Below are positions 5,830 through 10,681 of a stretch of 10,681 nucleotides of DNA, in pieces. The number at the start of each line of letters is the position of its first letter. Within the stretch, counting starts at the first letter, position 1. The position numbers and the translations under genes are program-made. Origin of the DNA: Thermoproteota archaeon (GTDB taxonomy: Archaea; Thermoproteota; Korarchaeia; Korarchaeales; Korarchaeaceae). The stretch is from NCBI GenBank assembly GCA_011042755.1, contig DRBY01000033.1:1-10681 (forward strand), given 5' to 3'. The notes below the pieces were generated by a model, which was given only the letters and a program-made list of their open reading frames with translations, made no database searches and was not told where the DNA came from.

Positions 5830-6649
5830 TCACGATCCCCCTCACCAGATCCGTCTTGGTAATGATGCCGGCTAATCTCTCGCCATCTGGAGAAGCAGGC
5901 AGCCCGCTGATTCTCCACTCTAGCATAAGTCTCGCTGCCTTGCCAGCGTCTGCATCGGGCCTCACGGTCACAACTGGGTTGCTCATGATGTCTCCGACCC
6001 TCGCCGTCCGCACCTCTCTACTCGCCCGGCCTACGTCGGTATCCATGATTACAAACTTCCTAGAGTAGTTGGGCATCACGAATGCTACGTCAGTCTCTGT
6101 GACGACGCCAACGATTCTGCCGTCGCCCCCTAATACGACGAGGCGGCTGATCTTCTTGTCCTTCATGATCTTCGCCGCCTTCTTCACGCTGTCCGTCTCT
6201 TTCACGGTGATCACGTCTCGCGTCATGAGATCCTTTACCCTGAACCGCCCCCTCATCTCCTGGGCGAAGAATCTGATGAGGTCCGTCTTGGTGATGATAC
6301 CCACGACCTTCTCGGCCTCGACGACGGGCAGCCCGCTAATCCCATTCTCGATCATAAGCCTCGCAGCTTCCACTACCGAGGAGTTTGGCGAGATTGTTAT
6401 CAGCTTCTTAGACATAAACCTAGAGACGCTAGCCCACTCAGGGCTGCGCCACCTCCACGGAGCTCCTCTCTTCGCCCAGGCCTTAGCGAGGTCTCCAATC
6501 GTGATTATCCCAACGGGTCGGTCTCCTTCAACAACCAAGATCCTCTTGATCTTCCGCTCTAGCATTATGTTGCGTACGGCTCCAAGGGTGTCTTGGGGGG
6601 TGACGGCAGCTACCTCTGGGGTCATGTAATCTCTAACCTTGCCCACCAA
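5813..6649 (-). CDS. CBS-domain-only protein with four intact CBS motifs
   Basis: About 278 residues, consisting of two Bateman modules with four CBS motifs at roughly residues 5-57, 75-128, 138-189 and 218-273. All four end in a complete phosphate-binding signature: GIITIGDL, GIITKTDL, GVVTETDV and GIITKTDL. Repeats 2 and 4 are nearly identical at this site, which points to internal duplication of a two-motif unit. It is predicted to be cytoplasmic and to bind AMP/ADP/ATP or similar adenosyl ligands; the ligand and target are unknown. Start choice: the longest frame begins at GTG 6658, but that codon sits inside a strong GAGGTGATC ribosome binding site (6653-6661), so TTG 6649 or GTG 6646 is more likely. 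It follows the two-motif CBS gene by 22 bases and overlaps the next one, indicating one mRNA. Between motifs 1 and 2 is a Trp-rich linker (WAKRGAPWRWRSPEWAS). Confidence 0.9.
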   Translation of the reverse strand: MVGKVRDYMTPEVAAVTPQDTLGAVRNIMLERKIKRILVVEGDRPVGIITIGDLAKAWAKRGAPWRWRSPEWASVSRFMSKKLITISPNSSVVEAARLMIENGISGLPVVEAEKVVGIITKTDLIRFFAQEMRGRFRVKDLMTRDVITVKETDSVKKAAKIMKDKKISRLVVLGGDGRIVGVVTETDVAFVMPNYSRKFVIMDTDVGRASREVRTARVGDIMSNPVVTVRPDADAGKAARLMLEWRISGLPASPDGERLAGIITKTDLVRGIVIGAKA

Positions 6650-6652
6650 GAG

Positions 6653-6661
6653 GATCACCTC
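6653..6661 (-). promoter_or_regulatory. Ribosome binding site of the four-motif CBS gene
   Basis: GAGGTGATC on the minus strand is a near-perfect match to the 16S rRNA 3' end. It lies 3 bases before TTG 6649 and 6 before GTG 6646, and contains the GTG (6658) of the longest frame, ruling that codon out as the probable start. The short ATG AGG TGA reading across it is out of frame. Confidence 0.6.
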
Positions 6662-6671
6662 ATTGGAGGGG

Positions 6672-7166
6672 TCAGACGGGAAATGTGCCCTTCCATGAGT
6701 TCGCGAGCCTCAACCTCTCGCGGAGGATGAAGACCACATGCGGGGCCACTCTGACTATGTCGCGTGCCGATATGATTCCCACAACCTTGCCTTCCCTGTT
6801 GACAACCACCAATCGCCGTATGTTCTTCTCAGACATGATCCTGGCGGCCTCAATGAGATCCTCACTCTCCCCGATAAGGACTGGATTCTTGGTCATTATC
6901 TCTTCCACTTTGACGTCTTCTGGCTTTCTACCATCTTCCTTGGCTACGAAACGCGTTATTATATCCCTCTCAGTCACGATGCCAACGAGCTTCTCGCCCT
7001 CCATTACGACGACGGATCCGATGTCGCGCTCTTTCATGATCCTAGCGGCCTCTGCCACGCTTCGATCTGGAGAGATCGCAATGACTTTTGGAGTCATTAC
7101 TTCGCTAACCTTCAGCCCCTCACCAACAGAGTCCTCCTCGGGGGGCGGTACCAATGCCCACCTCAA
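6672..7166 (-). CDS. Two-motif CBS-domain protein (single Bateman module)
   Basis: A 164-residue protein with CBS motifs at about residues 20-73 and 87-140. Both carry the ligand signature: GIVTERDI and GIISARDI. This is the commonest archaeal small CBS protein layout, resembling IMP-dehydrogenase-type CBS pairs without a catalytic domain. A short acidic, proline-containing N-terminal tail precedes motif 1, and about 20 residues with a basic helix (FILRERLRLANSW) follow motif 2. The start is ambiguous: TTG 7166 has GAGGGGG 8 bases upstream (7175-7181), while in-frame TTG 7154 has GAGGTGG 3 bases upstream (7158-7164). The gene starts 16 bases after the rqcH stop, so it is almost certainly co-transcribed with rqcH. 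The ligand is not determinable from sequence; adenine nucleotides are the default expectation for this family. Confidence 0.9.
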   Translation of the reverse strand: MRWALVPPPEEDSVGEGLKVSEVMTPKVIAISPDRSVAEAARIMKERDIGSVVVMEGEKLVGIVTERDIITRFVAKEDGRKPEDVKVEEIMTKNPVLIGESEDLIEAARIMSEKNIRRLVVVNREGKVVGIISARDIVRVAPHVVFILRERLRLANSWKGTFPV

Positions 7167-7182
7167 CTTTCAAACCCCCTCA

Positions 7183-9075
7183 TTAACCCACAGGGGTCAC
7201 GATCCTGACCCCACCCGAGGGCAGTAGCCTCTGGAGATCTTCCACTTCGATCCTTGCTGGCACTCCCCTCCTCCTTACCGCATCTCTCAGACTTTCGATT
7301 AAAACTCTTATGGCCTGATCTTTTGGCAAATCTCCTGGTACAATTTCAAAACCTGTTACAATGGGGTTTACCACGCTAGGTGGTCTCGAAATCACCTTGT
7401 AGTCCTCCTTATGCTCGATCACTCCGATTACTAGCCTGAGTTCACCCCTCAAATATGAGCGTCTCCCCTCAATGTAGAAGGAGCCCCTGGGCAGGAAAGT
7501 TCCAGAAGGAGCGTGCGTTGAGACCCGATCCCCGCGAACGTAGAATACGTCGGCCTGCGAGAGCCCCTCTCTCCAGGCTTTGGAGTACGAAGCCGCGTAG
7601 CAGGCGGCCTCCCTAATGGTAGCCTCATCTACCTCCCTTCCGCGCGTCTTGACTATCACAACGGCTCCGCCGGGCATGTCTACGTGGAAGAATAGATCTC
7701 TTGGCTCCATGTACCGCTTTACCAACTCCATGTTTGTAGAGGCATCCAATCCTGCCAGAACGAGCATTCCCCCAGAAGACACGAACCACCTGAACCTCTC
7801 GTACCACGCCTTCCTCTTCTTCTTTCGAATCGTGACGACGTATTCAGGTTGGGGCTCTGCTAGACGTTTCTGGAGGTCTTCTATGATCTCTCCTATTCTG
7901 GCGGCCTTTTGCTCGAGTTTCTTAGCTCTATCATACAGTCTGGCCGCATTCTCCGCCGCAGAGAGGCGCAGTTCTAGTTCAACGGGCCCCGCAGATGTCT
8001 CTATACGAGCAACTCCTCTAGACCTATCGACTTCAACTCCCTCGACTTGCTCGCCCTTCCTAACCCGATGAAGGAGCAGATCTACTTCCCCTAGCCTCGC
8101 GAATATCTCGTTAGCTATCGCACGCAACCTCTTTGCCTCCTTTTCGTACTCCTTACGAAGCGCTAACTGTTTCTCGATGCTCTCCCTCGCCCTGTCTGTG
8201 GTGACCTCTCCTCTCACAGACTCTACGATCTTCTCCGAGAGGTACGCATCCAACATCTGGTTGAAGGTTCCCTCAAACCTCTTGGTTACGTACCTCTCGG
8301 AGAGAACTCTGAGCGGGAAGGCAGAGAAGTCCACGTACCCATCCCTAGAAAGATAGAGCGTCGGCTCCGGGGGTAACTTCAGGCGGTCTATGAGCGCCTG
8401 CGTGGCACGAGCGAGTTCACTCCAACGCTCCCTCAAGTCTTTGAGCTTAGCTCGCAGGTCTACGCTCGCCTGTCGAGCAATCTCCTCCATGTAAGGTGGG
8501 CCGATCCCCAGTCGGAAAGTCAGAAGCCTCCAGACCTCAGTGTCGCTATTTGTCTCGAATTCTTGAAGCAGCAGATCCTCCCCAACCTCTTCTGGCGGTA
8601 TGCTATCGCTAGGAGGCGGTACGTACTTCACGCCCCTTCGCAGGGTTCTAGCTCTTACGGTCAAGCTCCTAGCTAGCTGGAGGATGAGTCCTTGCTCGTC
8701 GGTGAGAATCAGATTTCCCTTACCAAACAACTCTACGTGCAGCCAGCCAGACCGCTCGCCCTCATATCTGAAGGAAGCTATTCTCTCTAACCCTCTCTGC
8801 TGAATCTCAACGATCCTTGAACCTTTCAACGCCTTCCTGAGTCCCATTGCGAGGGGAGGTGGCACCTTTGGCTTCTCCCACTCTAGCTCACTCAGGTATA
8901 CCGCACCTCCAAGCCACAAGATCAGCTCAGCCCTCTTAACGCTCCGCCCCAGGCGGAGGGAGAACAGGGAGTCACTGAGCTGATACGCCTTCTCGACCCT
9001 CAGGGGAAGCAGGTTTTCAATCTCCCGTAGAGCGAATCGCAGATCAATTCCCGCCATTTTCAGCCTTGCTGACAT
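7183..9075 (-). CDS. rqcH: NFACT-family ribosome quality control protein (RqcH / NEMF / Rqc2 homologue)
   Basis: Binds the large ribosomal subunit with a stalled peptidyl-tRNA; bacterial RqcH adds C-terminal Ala tails and eukaryotic Rqc2/NEMF adds CAT tails. The 630 residues show the full family order. The NFACT-N domain (about 1-150) has GIDLRFALREIE and WLHVELFGKGNLILTD. A helix-hairpin-helix lies near 185-205 (LGIGPPYMEEIARQA), a charged coiled coil spans about 275-410, and the NFACT-R domain (about 427-550) carries SSGGMLVLAGLDASTNMELV, LFFHVDMPGGAVVIVK and GSFYIEGRRSYLRGELRLVIG. The tail includes EIVPGD and LPSGGVRIV, usual in archaeal members. Of the residues known to matter for tailing, the N-terminal Asp (D11) and R98 are present, but the Asp before R98 is Glu (GLERI, E97). 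The start is ATG 9075; M7 (9057) is an alternative. It is first in the operon with three CBS genes, led by a TATA box 30 bases upstream. Confidence 0.93.
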   Translation of the reverse strand: MSARLKMAGIDLRFALREIENLLPLRVEKAYQLSDSLFSLRLGRSVKRAELILWLGGAVYLSELEWEKPKVPPPLAMGLRKALKGSRIVEIQQRGLERIASFRYEGERSGWLHVELFGKGNLILTDEQGLILQLARSLTVRARTLRRGVKYVPPPSDSIPPEEVGEDLLLQEFETNSDTEVWRLLTFRLGIGPPYMEEIARQASVDLRAKLKDLRERWSELARATQALIDRLKLPPEPTLYLSRDGYVDFSAFPLRVLSERYVTKRFEGTFNQMLDAYLSEKIVESVRGEVTTDRARESIEKQLALRKEYEKEAKRLRAIANEIFARLGEVDLLLHRVRKGEQVEGVEVDRSRGVARIETSAGPVELELRLSAAENAARLYDRAKKLEQKAARIGEIIEDLQKRLAEPQPEYVVTIRKKKRKAWYERFRWFVSSGGMLVLAGLDASTNMELVKRYMEPRDLFFHVDMPGGAVVIVKTRGREVDEATIREAACYAASYSKAWREGLSQADVFYVRGDRVSTHAPSGTFLPRGSFYIEGRRSYLRGELRLVIGVIEHKEDYKVISRPPSVVNPIVTGFEIVPGDLPKDQAIRVLIESLRDAVRRRGVPARIEVEDLQRLLPSGGVRIVTPVG

Positions 9076-9138
9076 CCTCTAACTGTCAATCTAACTACGT
9101 CTTTAAAGAGGAGCATTGCTCGGCATCACCGATCTCAA
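9076..9138. promoter_or_regulatory. Shared divergent promoter of the rqcH-CBS operon and the EMC6-like gene
   Basis: This 63-base gap holds one perfectly palindromic TATA-like element, CTTTAAAG at 9101-9108, about 30 bases from the rqcH ATG and 34 bases from the plus-strand ATG at 9139. Neither ATG has a convincing ribosome binding site, so short or absent leaders are expected. An 11-base palindrome GAGCATTGCTC at 9111-9121 lies between the TATA element and the predicted plus-strand transcription start, where a repressor could act. Operator function is inference. Confidence 0.58.
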
Positions 9139-9990
9139 ATGCCCCTCAAAGACACCCTGTTCTGGCTCAAGTTCTTTGCGCTCTCGGCAGCTGGGCTCAT
9201 TGCTGGTCTCTTTAGCATGTCAGCCGTGGAAGGCTTGACTCTATTCTTCTTCACCGACGTTTTGGTCGGCGTAGCATTCCTGACGTGGAAGAAGGAAGCA
9301 ATCTCGAGCTTAGGTCTCTATAAGGCCTTCAGGGAGTTCTTCATGACATCATTTCTGGCATTCTTGCTCATGTGGACGCTCGCCTTGAACTTCACATCTG
9401 GGGGGGTGGCGCTCTACCTAGCCAGCCCGACGCCGGGCGTTCAAGAGCTCAGGCCAGTCGTCCCCAAAGAGGGATTCCCCTACAACTCCATACTTGTTGT
9501 CGAGGTGACTGAAGATGGAATAACGGCGGCTCTGGGCACATGTGCACCGATAGACGAGGGAACGGTGGCTCTACCCAACGTCTCTGCGTCAGCCTCTGAG
9601 GCCGGAATAATACTGACTCTCGAGGGGACTATAGCGGAGGGGGGCGTCCTAGATCGTGGGTGGATAAAGGTCGAGTTCACTAACGACACGATAAAGGTCT
9701 CGCTCGCTGGCGGCGGATCTACCACCATTCCTGTGGGCGGCTCTGCGAGCATCTCTCTTGACGGCTACGAAGTTCAGTTGACCTCTTCAGAAACGCCTAG
9801 AGGTGCTTCAATCAAAGTCGTACTTGGGCCGCTCCCGCTAGCCGACGAAGATTATGTCGGAACCGGTCTCGGGGCTGTGATATCACACACGAGGATTGTG
9901 GACGGCAAGTTCTGCGTGTTCTCTCCGAATGTGCACCAGTTTAAGAGGACGGTCAGGGTAGGGGATGCGTACGTGGTGATGCGTGATTAA
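9139..9990 (+). CDS. EMC6-like three-helix membrane protein with a large beta-rich outer domain
   Basis: 283 residues. Three hydrophobic helices lie at about 9-30, 33-50 and 64-84. The pattern GLIAGLFSMSAVEG in the first hairpin and a third helix ending LLMWTLALNF, preceded by FREFF, resemble eukaryotic EMC6 (a G-L-x-A-G...V-x-G hairpin and a final W-T-x-x-Y/N segment), the small core subunit of the ER membrane protein complex that helps insert membrane proteins. EMC6-like proteins have been described in archaea, but this assignment rests on pattern recall. Three helices put the C-terminus outside if the N-terminus is inside. The remaining 195 residues are Gly/Ser/Thr/Val-rich, beta-strand-like, with N-glycosylation sequons at N84, N147 and N182 and cysteines at 135 and 259, fitting an extracytoplasmic domain I do not recognise. 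The ATG at 9139 is near-leaderless. It is divergent from rqcH. Confidence 0.72.
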   Translation: MPLKDTLFWLKFFALSAAGLIAGLFSMSAVEGLTLFFFTDVLVGVAFLTWKKEAISSLGLYKAFREFFMTSFLAFLLMWTLALNFTSGGVALYLASPTPGVQELRPVVPKEGFPYNSILVVEVTEDGITAALGTCAPIDEGTVALPNVSASASEAGIILTLEGTIAEGGVLDRGWIKVEFTNDTIKVSLAGGGSTTIPVGGSASISLDGYEVQLTSSETPRGASIKVVLGPLPLADEDYVGTGLGAVISHTRIVDGKFCVFSPNVHQFKRTVRVGDAYVVMRD

Positions 9991-10007
9991 TACTCCACAA
10001 GCCGCTC

Positions 10008-10013
10008 TTTATA
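10008..10013 (+). promoter_or_regulatory. TATA box of the archease gene
   Basis: TTTATA (within CTCTTTATACC) lies 18 bases after the stop of the EMC6-like gene. Transcription starting about 25 bases downstream, near 10036, would give a leader of roughly 20-25 bases that contains the GGGGGTGA ribosome binding site. Archease thus appears to have its own promoter rather than only read-through. Confidence 0.55.
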
Positions 10014-10046
10014 CCACTGAACCTGACGCTCTTGGGAAGCCCGAGT

Positions 10047-10054
10047 GGGGGTGA
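10047..10054 (+). promoter_or_regulatory. Ribosome binding site of archease
   Basis: GGGGGTGA lies 4 bases before the ATG at 10059. It supports that ATG over the in-frame TTG at 10032, which has no such site. Confidence 0.6.
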
Positions 10055-10058
10055 CGGC

Positions 10059-10484
10059 ATGGGGGGCTTTGAGTTCTTAGAGCTGGGTGGAGATATAGCC
10101 TTTGAAGCTTGGGGCGAGACGCTAGAGGAACTCTTCAGGCAGGCAGCCAGGGCTATGTACTCGTCCATGGTCGAGATAGACAGGGTCTCGCCCAGAGTGA
10201 GGCGCGAGGTGAAGCTAGAGGCTCCTCAGCTAGATATCCTGCTCCACGACTGGCTGGCAGAGCTGCTATTCATAACGGACACTGAGGGCCTCGTCTTCTC
10301 GGAGTTCGAAGTGAGCGTATCAGAGGGTGACGAGGGCTTCAGGCTAGAGGGGTCGGCTCTAGGGGAGGAGGTGGATCCGGAGAGGCACGAAGCCAAGACC
10401 GAGGTCAAGGCCGTCACTTACCACGAGCTAGACGTGTCTCAAGCGGATGGCCGCTGGGTGGCTCGAGTGATGCTGGATGTCTGA
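10059..10484 (+). CDS. Archease, RtcB RNA-ligase activator
   Basis: Archease stimulates RtcB, the ligase that joins tRNA halves after EndA cleavage, by helping its GTP/metal-dependent guanylylation. The 141-residue protein matches the family along its length: FEFLELGGDIAFEAWGETLEE at 4-24, the central DILLHDWLAELLFITDTEGLVFS, then DPERHEAKTEVKAVTYHELDV and the final ARVMLDV. Two acidic residues shown to be essential in the human protein have equivalents here: the Asp of the N-terminal motif and the Asp two residues from the C-terminus. The N-terminal motif is unusual: the common EHTADI reads ELGGDI, losing His and Thr but keeping Asp. ATG 10059 is chosen because of the ribosome binding site just upstream and because the family homology begins right after it. 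No rtcB is in the window; endA is about 7 kb away. A possible terminator hairpin follows. Confidence 0.93.
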   Translation: MGGFEFLELGGDIAFEAWGETLEELFRQAARAMYSSMVEIDRVSPRVRREVKLEAPQLDILLHDWLAELLFITDTEGLVFSEFEVSVSEGDEGFRLEGSALGEEVDPERHEAKTEVKAVTYHELDVSQADGRWVARVMLDV

Positions 10485-10513
10485 AAACTCCTAGGCTAGC
10501 CGGGAGAGGTCTG

Positions 10514-10543
10514 ATCAGCCTCAACTCAATGAGGGCCTGATTT
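10514..10543 (+). terminator. Possible terminator hairpin after archease
   Basis: ATCAGCCTC (10514-10522) can pair with GAGG-CTGAT (10531-10541, with a 2-base GC bulge) around an 8-base loop, followed by TTT. It lies in the 79-base gap between two convergent genes. A second small inverted repeat, CTCC...GGAG around a GGCTAGCC palindrome, sits at 10488-10506. Archaeal terminators mainly need T-runs, and the run here is short, so support is weak. Confidence 0.3.
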
Positions 10544-10563
10544 GACACATTCTTCCCCGCTTG

Positions 10564-10681
10564 TCACAATCCTGAGGTGACGCATTGGGAGATTATCAAG
10601 TCGACGAGCATGTACAGGCCTGCCCCAAGAAAGGCCACGGCAGACAGCAGTCTAAGCTTGGATGGAGAGAGCACCTTGGCC
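10564..10681 (-). CDS. 3' end of an unidentified membrane protein (partial)
   Basis: The last 38 codons of a gene that enters from the right edge and ends in TGA at 10566-10564. The translation includes KLRLLSAVAFLGAGLYMLVD and a following LIIS, a clear transmembrane helix of about 20 residues preceded by a basic KLR stretch, then a short polar tail with one Cys. That charge pattern suggests a final helix leaving a short C-terminal tail outside. No family can be named from so little. The opposite strand also has an open frame here, but its product is polar and unstructured, so the minus strand is preferred. The gene is convergent with archease. Confidence 0.6.
   Translation of the reverse strand, partial: AKVLSPSKLRLLSAVAFLGAGLYMLVDLIISQCVTSGL

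Noticed and set aside
6069..6629. A 186-codon plus-strand open frame, Ser/Thr/Ile-rich
   Set aside because: It is antisense to a well-supported four-motif CBS gene; the composition reflects reverse-complemented CBS codons.
6685..7227. Two long overlapping plus-strand frames (6685-7227 and 6738-7208)
   Set aside because: Both are antisense to the two-motif CBS gene and neither has a promoter, ribosome binding site or plausible domain.
10544..10572. TTGACAC and TTGTCAC near-repeats in the archease downstream gap
   Set aside because: Only two short imperfect copies, one inside the end of a coding region; this is within chance and there is no sign of an array or attachment site.
10577..10681. 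Possible plus-strand gene start at GTG 10577
   Set aside because: The encoded peptide is polar and unstructured with no family resemblance. The opposite strand encodes a convincing transmembrane helix ending in a stop, and no TATA box precedes the GTG.
1..10681. tRNA genes, CRISPR arrays, insertion sequences, inteins
   Set aside because: I looked for cloverleaf arms, regularly spaced repeats, transposase-like frames and interrupted conserved proteins and found none. All recognised proteins have normal lengths, and no gene-free stretch is long enough for a tRNA except gaps already explained by promoters.

Overview
The window is from an archaeon, probably a thermophilic member of the TACK/Thermoproteota side of the tree, though lineage cannot be fixed from the sequence alone. 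The evidence is a Kae1/Sua5 pair, a type 2 methionine aminopeptidase, an archaeal Hjc resolvase, an archaeal tRNA-splicing endonuclease, a digeranylgeranylglyceryl phosphate synthase-like UbiA enzyme, an archaeal NEMF/RqcH protein and archease. TATA-box promoters lie about 25-30 bases from start codons, GAGGTGA-type ribosome binding sites precede operon-internal genes, and TTG/GTG starts are common. Genes are packed tightly: no gene-free stretch exceeds about 80 bases. I see no tRNA, rRNA, CRISPR array, insertion sequence or clear sign of horizontal transfer.

Layout. (1) 1-718, minus strand: sua5 and then the first 28 codons of kae1, which runs off the left edge; together they make the t6A modification of tRNA. 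(2) 785-2116, plus strand: methionine aminopeptidase and Holliday junction resolvase. (3) 2113-4129, minus strand: a Gfo/Idh/MocA oxidoreductase followed by tRNA-splicing endonuclease. (4) 4181-5026, plus strand: the UbiA prenyltransferase of archaeal lipid synthesis. (5) 5023-9075, minus strand: a four-gene operon of rqcH and three CBS-domain-only proteins holding ten CBS motifs in all. (6) 9139-10484, plus strand: a three-helix EMC6-like membrane protein with a large beta-rich outer domain, then archease with its own promoter. (7) 10564-10681, minus strand: the 3' end of an unidentified membrane protein.

Two architectural rules stand out. All three divergent pairs (sua5/MetAP, oxidoreductase/ubiA, rqcH/EMC6-like) are separated by only 51-66 bases with a single near-palindromic TATA element in the middle, as expected for bidirectional promoters giving leaderless or near-leaderless mRNAs. 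Both fully contained convergent pairs (hjc/endA and ubiA/CBS) overlap by exactly 4 bases at a palindromic CTAG that supplies TAG stop codons to both strands.

Functionally the window is rich in tRNA and translation work: t6A synthesis, N-terminal Met removal, tRNA splicing (EndA plus archease, the activator of RtcB ligase) and ribosome-associated quality control (RqcH). The most interesting unexplained unit is rqcH with its CBS array, facing an EMC6-like membrane protein. This suggests, but does not prove, a nucleotide-sensing or membrane-insertion link to rescue of stalled ribosomes.
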